Shown here: positions 41,515-50,748 of the stretch, piece after piece
Layout of the letters: every line of letters starts with the position of its first letter
Position numbering within the stretch: position 1 is the first letter of the stretch
From: Klebsiella pneumoniae
Lineage (GTDB): Bacteria; Pseudomonadota; Gammaproteobacteria; Pseudomonadales; Azotimanducaceae
DNA length: 64,000 nucleotides
Direction: 5' to 3'
Assembly: GCA_945861675.1 (NCBI GenBank)
Contig: CAMAVY010000001.1
Span: forward strand, 1-64,000
Translations under genes and position numbers: made by a program
The notes under the pieces: model-generated
Database searches by the model: none
What the model saw: only the letters and a program-made list of their open reading frames with translations
Told to the model about the DNA's origin: nothing

Positions 41515-42073
41515 CGTAAGGACTCGCACAACGCTTCCGCCACTACCACGTCAATCAACACGCAGACCACCACGCATGACGTCGCCGCGCATGTCGTAGT
41601 CACCTGCAAATGCGTCTCGGCCCAAAACCAATCTGACCCCGCGACAGTTGGGGACATGCCCGCCGTCGCCGTGGCGCCATACACGCAGGCGGCGACGGCG
41701 GGTATGTCGGCGCAAGCCAAGCGCAACGTCACGGTCAGCCGGTAGCTGCTTGAGTCGCGAGCTCAATGAAAGAACTTCAAGTGCGCTTCGGTTGCGTTCA
41801 CGCGCAGCAGACTCGCGTCAGGCACGTAGATCCCGACGTACTTGTTCTTCTGCCGACATGCTGTGCGCTTGCCGATGTTGTGCTTCGGGCATGGCTCCCG
41901 AGTCACGGCGCCTTCGCCAACTACATGCGCGGTTTGGATGAGCGCCTCATCAGCGAGCCGACTTTCCACCATCCGGGTCACCCGGCTCGAGGCCGGCAAA
42001 GCGCCAACTGACTCGGCTTGTTTCGGCGGCGACAGCGGGTCGCCTGAGCGGCTGCACAAGAGCAGCAACGCGT
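41515..42073. other. non-coding stretch downstream of the HNH gene
   Basis: About 560 bases without a convincing gene. They hold the long inverted repeat at 41653-41708 (listed separately). A 104-codon minus frame 41763-42077 starts with GTG overlapping the next gene's stop as GTGA, but its composition is nondescript and no family is recognised. Confidence 0.5.
41653..41708. repeat. 18-bp inverted repeat with one mismatch, 20-base loop
   Basis: G-ACATGCCCGCCGTCGCC (41653-41670) is complementary to GGCGACGGCGGGTATGT-C (41691-41708) except for one G-T type wobble pair. The stem is GC-rich and would be very stable. There is no T-tract, so it is not an ordinary terminator. It lies 140 bases after the HNH gene stop. 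Confidence 0.88.
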
Positions 42074-42484
42074 TCACGCCTCCGCGTCGCCATCCCGCTC
42101 CGCTGACGTCCTGTTTGCGGCAGCGTTGTGCAGAGATATGTCGGTCTCGACAAGTTCCGTAGTCACCTTGTGTTTCGCGCCGTCGAGCGCAACAAGCCCA
42201 CGCAGCGCAAGGTACTCGTCGACGACTGCGGCATCGACGTACACAACGCCACCACCTGCCCAGTGCCGATCCTCACCATTCTTCTTCACGCCGGAAACCC
42301 AGTAGATATCACGCGTCTCGGCGTCGATGTAGTTGCCGGGATAGCCGCCGCCACTGAGACGGAGCAGCGTGCGGCCATTGAAGTAGACGGTCGCGCCTGA
42401 GCGCGACAGTGCGACCCGCGCAATCCATGCGGCTCCACTATCGGAAGCGCCCGATTTCAGCTCGATACAGCGCAACTTGCTCAT
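42074..42484 (-). CDS. conserved hypothetical protein (often mis-annotated as DXP synthase)
   Basis: A 136-residue cytosolic protein starting MSKLRCIELKSG. Blocks ATVYFNGRTLLRLSGGG, GNYIDAETRDIYWVSGVKKNG and EDRHWAGGGVVYVD are strongly conserved in a small family that some databases label 1-deoxy-D-xylulose-5-phosphate synthase although it has no thiamine domain. The function is unknown. ATG 42484 gives the family start; the frame is open upstream. It lies upstream of the non-coding stretch and downstream of the cyclic phosphodiesterase, same strand. Confidence 0.85.
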   Translation of the reverse strand: MSKLRCIELKSGASDSGAAWIARVALSRSGATVYFNGRTLLRLSGGGYPGNYIDAETRDIYWVSGVKKNGEDRHWAGGGVVYVDAAVVDEYLALRGLVALDGAKHKVTTELVETDISLHNAAANRTSAERDGDAEA

Positions 42485-42648
42485 GTGTAACTCTATCGGC
42501 GGAACATCAACCCACGTGGAGGCGAAACCACGCCAACACCACGAGCGGGACAGCTGCGGGCGCCGTCGCGGACCAGACGCTGCGTCGCACGCCAAGCGCG
42601 CGAGCAGCGCGTCCAACTGCAACGTTACGCGTGCGACGCACCGCCTGC

Positions 42649-43248
42649 TCAGTCACGCAGTGCACGCCGCGCAACGATGTCGTAGCGCCCGCCATCGTCC
42701 CGAGCACGATCGGTGCTGACATAAAGCGCAAGCGAATCGACACGCGCGGCAACACCATCAAGGTTGCAAGCGTGCGCCCAGGCAAGTGCGGCTTCGCGAT
42801 CTTGCGCTTTGGCGCGTCGCATGAGTCGCGCCAGCGTGACGTGGGGGCGCGGCGCGCGCGTCTCGGGCCGGGCGCCGGCCACTTGCAGCGCCGCAGTACG
42901 CGCATCGCCCAGTGCTATCGCAAGCGCGTCGTTCGGCATTTGCGCGGCAAGCGCCGACCAGCGCTCGCCATCGCCCATGGCCTCGATTGCACCGAACGAA
43001 ACTACGCACGCTGAGAAGGCCAGCTGTGTTGCATCGAAGCCCGCATGTGCCGCGGCTTCGTTCACGGCACCAAAGAATGCAATGGTGATATGCAGATCGT
43101 TTGCGACCATGGGACGCAACTTCGGCGGCATCGCATTCAGATGGGCAGTGACTTCGCCGATGATTGGCAAGGCGACGAACCAGCGACGCGCCGTCCGTTT
43201 CACGAACGGCTCTGCGGGCTGTTGATGGGTCAAGCCGGAATCAGCCAT
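42649..43248 (-). CDS. thpR: RNA 2',3'-cyclic phosphodiesterase (ThpR/LigT)
   Basis: A 199-residue 2H phosphoesterase. The two H-x-T motifs are DLHITIAFFG and RPHVTLARL, which together form the active site that opens 2',3'-cyclic phosphates at RNA ends. RRWFVALPI opens the fold and the C-terminal LALYVSTD strand closes it. ATG 43248 is preferred since the longer frame overlaps the amidohydrolase gene; the stop of that gene (43265) is 17 bases upstream, so the two may be cotranscribed. No signal peptide; cytosolic. Confidence 0.92.
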   Translation of the reverse strand: MADSGLTHQQPAEPFVKRTARRWFVALPIIGEVTAHLNAMPPKLRPMVANDLHITIAFFGAVNEAAAHAGFDATQLAFSACVVSFGAIEAMGDGERWSALAAQMPNDALAIALGDARTAALQVAGARPETRAPRPHVTLARLMRRAKAQDREAALAWAHACNLDGVAARVDSLALYVSTDRARDDGGRYDIVARRALRD

Positions 43249-43264
43249 CACTTGCTCGTGTGCC

Positions 43265-44467
43265 TCAGCCCAACCGAAAAAGCTTCCGCGCGTTTTCACC
43301 AAGCACCAGCCGCTGCCGGTGTTCACTCATGGTTGCAAGGCTGGCACGCACTTCATCGGCAGCTTTGATATGCGAATCGATGTGTGGGTAATCGGAACCC
43401 CAGAGAAAGCGATCCTCGCCCACCAGATCACATTGCGCATCGATGGAGCGTTCCTGCGGGTCCATCACGTACCAGAGGTTGCGGCGGAAGTAGTCGCTTG
43501 GCTTGTGCTTGAGTGGCGCAAACGCGCCGAAGCGATCGAACTTCTCGTCCAACCGATCCATGACGTAGGCGGCAAAACCCGCACCGGCCTCGACCACCAG
43601 TACCTTCAAGCGCGGAAAGCGATCGAACAAGCCATCGCAGACCATGGACGAGATCGCGGGGATCAACTGCATGGTGCCACCCAGCCCGAACGCGAACACG
43701 GTGTTCACACCTTCGCCACGGTCGTACCAGTCGCTGCCCGCCAGACCCACGTTACGTTTGAAGCGCACGATGAGGTGGATGCACACTGGAAGATCCGCGG
43801 CCTGCATCTCTGCCCACAGCGGATCGAAGTCCGGATGCGAGGGCCGCTTGCCGCACACGCGCTCCGGTGCCAGGAACATGCCTTTGAAGCCCAGCTTCAA
43901 GCACCTGCGCAATTCCGTCAGCGCCAGTACAGGGTCATACAAGGGAATGTGCGCAATGGGGATGATGCGATCCAGTGCCGGTGACGCGAAGTCCCACTGC
44001 CAGTTGTTGTAGGCGCGCGCGTACGCCATCGCAAGTTCAGGGTCTTCTTCCTTGTCCCAAAGAATGCCGATGGTTGGGAATGTCACGCCCGCGTTCACAC
44101 CCCAATCATCCAGTAGCTTGATGCGCGCATCCGTATGCATGCTGGCTGCTGGACAGCCATCCATGTAGGGCACCTGTGGACTACGGAACAACTGCGCCGC
44201 GTTGTGCTCCACACCGCCGAGGCTGGCCAGCCGGCCGGTCATGAGCACTTCGCCATCAACGATGAGTTGCTCACCGTCCGGGCTGGGGCGGATCTTGATT
44301 GCGCGCTCTTTGAAGCGCGGCTCCAGGTAGCGCTCCCACAGGTCCGGCGGCTCCAACACGTGGGAGTCGGCGTCGACACAGAAGAAGTTGCGCATTGATG
44401 AATCGTTGTCTGTCGGCGCTGCTGCGTCGGGCTCGCGATTGAATGGGGCATTTGTCATGAGATTCAT
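43265..44467 (-). CDS. amidohydrolase (amidohydro_2, ACMSD-like)
   Basis: A 400-residue metal-dependent amidohydrolase of the amidohydro_2 branch. The first metal motif is CVDADSHVLEPPDLW, followed by GVTFPTIGILWD, CIHLIVRF and FLWGSDYPHIDS near the C-terminus. Such enzymes decarboxylate or hydrolyse aromatic and aliphatic acids (for example 2-amino-3-carboxymuconate 6-semialdehyde). ATG 44458, three codons later, is an alternative start. It diverges from the fused CoA-transferase. Confidence 0.93.
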   Translation of the reverse strand: MNLMTNAPFNREPDAAAPTDNDSSMRNFFCVDADSHVLEPPDLWERYLEPRFKERAIKIRPSPDGEQLIVDGEVLMTGRLASLGGVEHNAAQLFRSPQVPYMDGCPAASMHTDARIKLLDDWGVNAGVTFPTIGILWDKEEDPELAMAYARAYNNWQWDFASPALDRIIPIAHIPLYDPVLALTELRRCLKLGFKGMFLAPERVCGKRPSHPDFDPLWAEMQAADLPVCIHLIVRFKRNVGLAGSDWYDRGEGVNTVFAFGLGGTMQLIPAISSMVCDGLFDRFPRLKVLVVEAGAGFAAYVMDRLDEKFDRFGAFAPLKHKPSDYFRRNLWYVMDPQERSIDAQCDLVGEDRFLWGSDYPHIDSHIKAADEVRASLATMSEHRQRLVLGENARKLFRLG

Positions 44468-44619
44468 CCCGGCCGTTCAGCTGTTGATAGGGCGAACACT
44501 ACGCGTGGGGCTGGCGGAGACGAAACCTTGGAGCCGCAAAAGTTGGCGGTCTGCTCCGTGCCTGCCCGATGGTAGGGTTCCGCAGTGTTCAACTCCCCCA
44601 TATATAGGAAGGTCCTGCG

Positions 44620-47079
44620 ATGGCCGAGAGCCCCCTCCGCGGCGTGCGCATTGTTGATCTGACCGACGAGCGCGGAATCTACGGCGCCAAACTGCTTGCC
44701 GATATGGGCGCCGATGTCGTGCGACCGGAGCCGCCCGAGGGCGATGCGCTGCGCACACGCGGGCCGTACCTGGGCACAGACGGCGCATCGCTGTGGTACG
44801 CGTTCTTTGCCACCAGTCGGCGCATTCTGACGATCGATCTACAGGCGGCCTCCGACGAGTCTGCTCCCGCGAATGCACAACTGCAGCAACTGGTCCAACG
44901 CGCCGACATTGTGTTGACCTGCGATGGCGCATTCGCCGTGCACAGCATCAACATTGACGCAGCGCGCGTGGTCCGTCCGAGTCTCGTTGAGATTGCGGTG
45001 TCATCGTTCGGCGACAGCGGCCCATGGCGCGATCTGTTGGCACCCGATCTCATTGCCGGCGCGCTTGGCGGCACCATTGCGCCCACCGGCGCACCGGACA
45101 CCACGCCGCTCAAGACGTTCGGCGAACTGAACTTCATGGTCTCGGGCGTATACACCGCAATCGCGGCATTGAGCGCGCTGAACCACGCACGCACAACCGG
45201 CATTGGGCAACGTGTCGCGGTGCCGGTGCACGAGTGCATCGCTTCGTGCCTCGAGCAGGTGCTCATGCTCAACTGGTACGGCGAGAAGATGGGCCGTGGC
45301 CGCGTGCTGCCGCGCCAAGCAGGAACGCACTGGTCCATGGCCTATACCGTCATGCCGGCGAAGACCGGCGCAATCATGGTGACGCCTGCGCCCGACGTTG
45401 AAGCGCAGTTGCTGTGGTTGATCGAAGAAGACGTGCACCAGGATCTGCTGGACCCGAAGTACGCCGAGCCCGCGAACAGGCCGCTGCTGATTGCGCGCGT
45501 GATGCAGATTCTGCGCGGCTGGGTCGCAACCAAGGACGCTGAGGCGCTGTTCTTCGAGGCGCAGGCGCGGCACGCACCCTACGGTTGGGTGCTGCCCATT
45601 GAACGACTGGCGGACAACCCGCAGCTGACCGCACGCGACTGGTGGGTGCCGCTGCAGCTCGACGGCCGCACAGTCAATGCACCCGGCGCGCCGTATCGAT
45701 TCTCTGCAACGCCTGCGCAGCCCCGCGACGCCGTGCATGTTGATGCAGAGGCCCTCCTTTCCGAACTGGGATGGACAGCGACTGAGCTGGGTCGGAACGT
45801 TGGCGCAGCACGCGCGGCTTCGCCAGATGCGCCGTCCGCGCATGCGCCGCAGCAGAACGCGCGCCCGTTGGAAGGCCTGCGCGTGCTCGACTTCACCCAC
45901 GTGCTTGCCGGTCCATTCGCCACGCGCGTCCTGGGCGACATGGGCGCCGATGTGGTGAAGGTGAACTCCCATGAACGGGCGCTGGTGGCCAACAGCCCTG
46001 AGAGCCCCTACTACACCATGTGGAATCGCAACAAACGCGCGCTTGCACTGGATATGAAGAACGATGCCGCACGCGCACTGTGTCGGCGGCTGTGTGCAAC
46101 GGCAGACATCGTGATCGACAACTTCGCGGTTGGCGTACTGGACCGCTGGGGCGTGGGTTACACGCAGGTGCAGAACACCAACCCGGGCGTGATCTACGCG
46201 CAGATGTCGGGCATGGGCGAGGGCGGTCCCTGGTCCGGCTTTGTCACCTATGCGCCAACCATCCATGCACTCACCGGCTTGACCCACCTGACAAGCGTGC
46301 CCGGCCGCGAGGACATCGGCATCGGCTATTCCTACAACGATCATCAGGCCGGTTTGCACGGTGCCGTGGCGCTGCTTGCCGCGCTTGAGGCGCGACGCCG
46401 CACAGGGCGTGGCCAGCGTGTGGATCTGTCGCAGTTCGAAGTGGGCGTGAACTTCCTTGGACCCTCGCTGCTGGACTGGTTTGGCAACGGTCGTGCCGCC
46501 CGGCCCGTGGGCAATCGCCTGCCGTACGACGCCGCTGCACCGCATGGCGTGTATCCGTGTCTGCCCCGTGATGACAAACGACGCCCCGGGCTCGCCGCCG
46601 AATGCTGGGTCGCCATTGCCTGTCTGACGGACGCACAGTGGCGCAGTCTGTGTGCCGTGATGGGCGATCCAATGTGGGCACAGGCACCGATGTTCGCCAC
46701 GGCAAAGGGTCGCGCGGCCGCGGCCGAGACCTTGGACCAACACCTGTCGGTCTGGACGCAAACGCAATCCGCCAACGATGTGATGGCGCGCTGTCAGGCC
46801 GCCGGCATCCCGGCCGGCACTGTTCAGGACGGCATTGATCTCGCCGAGCAGGATCCGCAGTTGCGCCACGCGCATTTCCTGCAGCGCATCGATGACGTCG
46901 ATCCAGTGCTGGGGCAGACCTTCGCGGATCGCCTGCCGCTGCACTTCAATAAAACGCCGTGCGACACCTATCGACGCGTGCGCCATGTCGGCGAGGACAA
47001 CGCGGCGGTGCTGCGCGACTGGCTTGGCATGTCGGAAGCCGAAGTCAGGCGCGGCGAAGACGAAGGCGTATTGCGCTGA
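44620..47079 (+). CDS. fused double CaiB/BaiF-type class-III CoA-transferase
   Basis: An 819-residue fusion of two family-III CoA-transferase units. Unit one (about 1-385) starts LRGVRIVDLTDERGIYGAKLLADMGADVV; unit two (about 410-815) starts LEGLRVLDFTHVLAGPFATRVLGDMGADVV. In unit two, the D-x-x-x-G-L-H-G-A motif that carries the catalytic Asp is Asp574 (YNDHQAGLHG); the corresponding position of unit one is Phe172 (LNFMVSGVYT), so only the second unit is likely catalytic. AGGAAGG precedes ATG 44620. It would transfer CoA between carboxylic acids or carnitine-like substrates. Confidence 0.93.
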   Translation: MAESPLRGVRIVDLTDERGIYGAKLLADMGADVVRPEPPEGDALRTRGPYLGTDGASLWYAFFATSRRILTIDLQAASDESAPANAQLQQLVQRADIVLTCDGAFAVHSINIDAARVVRPSLVEIAVSSFGDSGPWRDLLAPDLIAGALGGTIAPTGAPDTTPLKTFGELNFMVSGVYTAIAALSALNHARTTGIGQRVAVPVHECIASCLEQVLMLNWYGEKMGRGRVLPRQAGTHWSMAYTVMPAKTGAIMVTPAPDVEAQLLWLIEEDVHQDLLDPKYAEPANRPLLIARVMQILRGWVATKDAEALFFEAQARHAPYGWVLPIERLADNPQLTARDWWVPLQLDGRTVNAPGAPYRFSATPAQPRDAVHVDAEALLSELGWTATELGRNVGAARAASPDAPSAHAPQQNARPLEGLRVLDFTHVLAGPFATRVLGDMGADVVKVNSHERALVANSPESPYYTMWNRNKRALALDMKNDAARALCRRLCATADIVIDNFAVGVLDRWGVGYTQVQNTNPGVIYAQMSGMGEGGPWSGFVTYAPTIHALTGLTHLTSVPGREDIGIGYSYNDHQAGLHGAVALLAALEARRRTGRGQRVDLSQFEVGVNFLGPSLLDWFGNGRAARPVGNRLPYDAAAPHGVYPCLPRDDKRRPGLAAECWVAIACLTDAQWRSLCAVMGDPMWAQAPMFATAKGRAAAAETLDQHLSVWTQTQSANDVMARCQAAGIPAGTVQDGIDLAEQDPQLRHAHFLQRIDDVDPVLGQTFADRLPLHFNKTPCDTYRRVRHVGEDNAAVLRDWLGMSEAEVRRGEDEGVLR

Positions 47080-47203
47080 CCGACTGTTCCGTGCATGCAC
47101 GTCCTGATGTCAGGCGCGTGCATACCGACATGCATTCATGTGCCGGGAATCGCGCCGACTGTGTTAAACAGCGCGGTGCGTTTTCAGCTGTCACTTCCTG
47201 CTC

Positions 47204-50200
47204 ATGTCTGCCAAGGCTTCCATTGCCGCCCGCTGCCGGGCGCTGTTCCCCACTTCTGTGCGGCTGCGCGGCGAGGCACGGGCGCGCGACCACCATCTGA
47301 TTCTTGGCGAACGGCGCCCAACGACGCTCGATGGGATCACCGCGAGCGGTATCGGCAGTCCTATAAGTACACAGACTGCAAGCACACAAAGGGCAAGCAC
47401 GCGTTATGCGTGCAGGATCGACTGGCGCAATGCGGAGCACGGTCGCATTGGCTTGCGCTGTGGCTGCCCGGAGTTCATCGCGCACGGTCCCTGTGAACAC
47501 CTGTGGGCGCTGCTGCTGCTCGCAGACGAACGCAACGTCGCTGAATCGATTGCCGGCACGGGCCGGCTGGATGGCCACGACATCAACGACGACGCCAACG
47601 AAGACAGACCTGCAGATGAGCAAGACCCCGACGAAGTGCTGACCACGCGCGCTGAAGACAGCGCGTCCGCTGAAGACAGCGCGTCCGCTGAAATCAGCGC
47701 GTTCGCTGAAACCAGCGCGTCTGCTGAAATCAGCGCACCCGTGCCAGCCGAGGCGTCGCGCGCATGGTCGCTGTGGTACGTCATGAATCTGCAGCTTTGC
47801 GAACGCCAGGATGCGTTTGTGATCGAGTTCTTCCGCGGTGCCAGCGATGAGAAGCCGCTGTCCAAAGGGCCGCTGCGTGCCACGCGCTTGAGCGAAGCCA
47901 GCCTCGATGAACTGCACAGCGATGAGCGCAGCGTCGTTGAACTGATGTTGCGCCGTCAGATGGCCGACGGCTCAACGATGGAGTACCAGCCCCGCCGCGC
48001 CCAGGAGCAACTGAGCTACGCCGTGATCACCGGCGACCTGTGCGAACGCATCATCCCGAAACTGCTGCGTAGCGGGCACCTGCTTGCGCGCACGAATGCG
48101 CGTGCGTTGCCCGCACCGGGGCGGCCGCTGCGCGCCGACGATGCGCCGCCACTGCGCTTGCATCTGCTGATGATGGAACGGCGCTCATCGTGGTTGCTCA
48201 CCGCATCGCTGGTGCAGGAACACGCGAACACCAAAACGGTGGGCGAACGCAGTTGGCCATTGGGTAGCGCAGACCTCGCGCTCAGCAGTGGTTTCGTGCT
48301 GCGCGGTGACCTGCTGCAACAGATCGACATGCAACCGGGCGCGAAACAATGGCTGGAGGTGCTGCGCAAGCAGAACAGCATTGAAGTGCCGCACAAGGAT
48401 CGGCGCGCGCTGCTGGAATTCTTTGCGGGCTATTCCGGACAGGTGCGCCTGCATCTTCCTGCCGGGCTTCGGCTGACAGACACCGTGGGCGTACCACAAC
48501 CCTGTCTGCTGTTGCGCTCGCTTGAAAGCTACGACGGCCGGCACGTGGAGGCGCAACTCAGCTTCGACTATGCAGGCAAGCGCACGCTTGACGCGGAGCG
48601 GCCGGCCGCCTGGATCGACGAGACCGAAAGCAGCATCACGCGGCGCGACTTCGATCTGGAACGCACGCATCGCAGTTTTCTCAGCGAGCGCGGCATTGCG
48701 TTCGTACGTGGCGCCGAAACACCCAGCGGCCAGTTACCCATGGAAGCGCGGCTACCGTTGTCGCAACTGCTGCCGGACCTGAGTGAACTCGCTGCGCTTG
48801 GCTGGCGCATCGAACTGCGCAATCGGCGCATCGCCATGGCGTCGTCCAGCGAGTGGCAGGTGCGCAGCGGCGTGGACTGGCTGGAACTGAACGGCGTTCT
48901 GAATTTCGACAGCAGCAGCGCCACGCTGCCGGAGTTGCTTGCGGCTGTGCGGCGCGGCGAGTCCTTTGTTGCGCTTGCGGACGGCAGCACAGGCATCATT
49001 CCCAAAGCCTGGCTTGCGCGGCTGGACACCATGGTGCGGCTGGGCACCGCGAAGGAAGACGGCGTGCGCTTCCGCGCATCACAAGCGCTGTTGCTGGACG
49101 CGCTGCTGTCCGAACGCGCCGACGAGCACATCAAGGCGCGCAGCGACGCTGCCTACCGGCGCCGGTTGCAGGAATTGCGCGACGGAGAAACGTCGACGCC
49201 CATCGACCCACCGCCCACATTCCAGGGCGAGCTGCGGCCCTACCAGCGCGAAGGACTCGGTTGGTTTCAGTTCCTGCAGCGCATGCGCATCGGCGGTTGC
49301 CTTGCCGACGACATGGGTCTCGGCAAGACCGTGCAGGTGCTCGCACTACTCGACTCGCGACGCCAGCAATCGCCGCATCGACCTTCGATCGTCGTGGTGC
49401 CCAAAAGCCTGGTGTTCAACTGGCAGCAGGAAGCAGCACGGTTCACCCCGCAACTGCGTGTGCTGGCCTATGTCGGTGCCGCGCGAAGAAGCCTGATGAC
49501 GCAGGTGCAGCACACCGACGTTGTGCTTACGACCTATGCCACGCTGCTGCGCGACATTGCGCATATCAAGGACATCCGCTTCGACTACGCGATCCTCGAT
49601 GAAGCGCAGGCGATCAAGAACGACGAGTCACAAAGCGCCAAGGCCTGCCGCCTGTTGACGGCCGACTTTCGTCTGGCCATGAGCGGCACGCCGGTCGAAA
49701 ACCATCTTGGCGAACTGTGGTCGCTGTTCGAGTTCCTGAACCCGGGACTGCTGGGCTCCGTTGCTACGTTCCGCTCGCTTGCGCAGGTGGACAGTGCCGA
49801 GGACCTGCTGGCACTGCAGCGCGCACTGCGGCCGTTCATCCTGCGCCGCACGAAGAAACAGGTGCTGCCAGATCTGCCGGAGAAGTCCGAGCAGACGCTG
49901 ACCTGCGAACTGGTCGGCGATCAACGCCGGCAGTACGACGAACTGCTGCAGCACTACCGCAGCACGTTGCTGACCAAGGTGCGCCAGACCGGCATCAAGA
50001 CCGCACAGATTCATGTACTGGAAGCCTTGCTCCGACTGCGCCAGGCGGCGTTGCATCCAGCACTGCTCAGCGATGAGGGTGGCCATGGCAGCAGCGCCAA
50101 GTTCGACATGTTGATGGAGCAGTTGGAAGACGTGCTGCCACAGGGCCACAAGGCACTGATCTTCTCGCAGTTCACCGGTTTGCTTGGCCTGCTGCGTGAA

Positions 50201-50599
50201 CGCCTCGATGCCCGCGGTTGGTCGTATGCGTATCTTGATGGCCGCACGCGTGATCGACAGGCTGCCGTGCAGAGTTTTCAGGAAGAACCTGCGCGACAGC
50301 TGTTCCTCATCAGCCTGCGCGCCGGCGGGCACGGATTGAACCTCACGGCCGCCGACTACGTGTTCATCCTCGACCCCTGGTGGAACCCTGCTGTCGAAGC
50401 ACAGGCAATCGACCGCGCACACCGCATTGGCCAGAACCGCGCAGTGTTTGCCTACCGCCTGATTGCCGCCGACACGATCGAGGAGAAGATTGTTCAGCTG
50501 CAGGCGCGCAAGCGTGAACTTGCGGACGCAATCATCACTGCGGAAAACGCAGTCCCTACTGCGCTGACAGCAGAGGATCTGGAGTTGCTGCTCGGATAA
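47204..50599 (+). CDS. SWIM-domain SNF2-family helicase
   Basis: A 1131-residue protein. The N-terminal SWIM zinc motif is Cys86-x-Cys88...Cys97-x-His99. A low-complexity linker with five 18-base repeats follows. The SNF2 ATPase starts at about 675: Walker A LADDMGLGKT (Lys708), DEAQ at 799, MSGTPVENHLGELWS, and the second helicase lobe with YLDGRTRDR and ADYVFILDPWWNPAVEAQAIDRAHRIGQ. Such DEXH translocases remodel nucleoprotein complexes and are often linked to recombination or transcription. ATG 47204 directly precedes the SWIM-containing region. Confidence 0.95.
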   Translation: MSAKASIAARCRALFPTSVRLRGEARARDHHLILGERRPTTLDGITASGIGSPISTQTASTQRASTRYACRIDWRNAEHGRIGLRCGCPEFIAHGPCEHLWALLLLADERNVAESIAGTGRLDGHDINDDANEDRPADEQDPDEVLTTRAEDSASAEDSASAEISAFAETSASAEISAPVPAEASRAWSLWYVMNLQLCERQDAFVIEFFRGASDEKPLSKGPLRATRLSEASLDELHSDERSVVELMLRRQMADGSTMEYQPRRAQEQLSYAVITGDLCERIIPKLLRSGHLLARTNARALPAPGRPLRADDAPPLRLHLLMMERRSSWLLTASLVQEHANTKTVGERSWPLGSADLALSSGFVLRGDLLQQIDMQPGAKQWLEVLRKQNSIEVPHKDRRALLEFFAGYSGQVRLHLPAGLRLTDTVGVPQPCLLLRSLESYDGRHVEAQLSFDYAGKRTLDAERPAAWIDETESSITRRDFDLERTHRSFLSERGIAFVRGAETPSGQLPMEARLPLSQLLPDLSELAALGWRIELRNRRIAMASSSEWQVRSGVDWLELNGVLNFDSSSATLPELLAAVRRGESFVALADGSTGIIPKAWLARLDTMVRLGTAKEDGVRFRASQALLLDALLSERADEHIKARSDAAYRRRLQELRDGETSTPIDPPPTFQGELRPYQREGLGWFQFLQRMRIGGCLADDMGLGKTVQVLALLDSRRQQSPHRPSIVVVPKSLVFNWQQEAARFTPQLRVLAYVGAARRSLMTQVQHTDVVLTTYATLLRDIAHIKDIRFDYAILDEAQAIKNDESQSAKACRLLTADFRLAMSGTPVENHLGELWSLFEFLNPGLLGSVATFRSLAQVDSAEDLLALQRALRPFILRRTKKQVLPDLPEKSEQTLTCELVGDQRRQYDELLQHYRSTLLTKVRQTGIKTAQIHVLEALLRLRQAALHPALLSDEGGHGSSAKFDMLMEQLEDVLPQGHKALIFSQFTGLLGLLRERLDARGWSYAYLDGRTRDRQAAVQSFQEEPARQLFLISLRAGGHGLNLTAADYVFILDPWWNPAVEAQAIDRAHRIGQNRAVFAYRLIAADTIEEKIVQLQARKRELADAIITAENAVPTALTAEDLELLLG
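47651..47740 (+). repeat. five in-frame 18-bp repeats within the helicase gene
   Basis: Five contiguous 18-base units start with GCTGAA: two identical copies of GCTGAAGACAGCGCGTCC (47651-47686) followed by three diverging copies to 47740. They encode repeats of A-E-x-S-A-x. They lie in the linker between SWIM and helicase regions. Confidence 0.92.
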
Positions 50600-50748
50600 C
50601 GACCGACCTGCCAATAGGTTTCAAACGCCTGTGCGTAGTCAGCCCGGCAACGGATGAGCAGGCTGGCCTTGTTGATCAGCGCGTCAGCGACCCACTCGCC
50701 GAACGCCGGCTGCGGGCGCTTGCCGACTGTGCGCCGCGAAGCAGTCCG
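50600..50748. other. non-coding gap downstream of the SNF2 gene
   Basis: The first 150 bases after the helicase contain no gene I recognise. A minus-strand frame through it encodes ADALINKASLLIRCRADYAQA, which is not clearly homologous to anything known to me. Confidence 0.3.

Noticed and set aside
41653-41708. Possible integron attC site
   Set aside because: No matching R-Y-Y-Y-A-A-C / G-T-T-R-R-R-Y boxes were found at the ends of the stem.
41763-42077. Minus-strand 104-codon frame with GTGA overlap to the conserved gene downstream
   Set aside because: The coupling is attractive, but the residue composition is nondescript, no family is recognised and the region otherwise looks non-coding.
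42074-42484. Possible 1-deoxy-D-xylulose-5-phosphate synthase
   Set aside because: Only a database label carried by this small family; it has no ThDP domain and is far too short.
45001-47100. 699-codon minus-strand frame opposite the fused CoA-transferase
   Set aside because: Antisense shadow of a strongly supported gene; lacks any recognisable domain.
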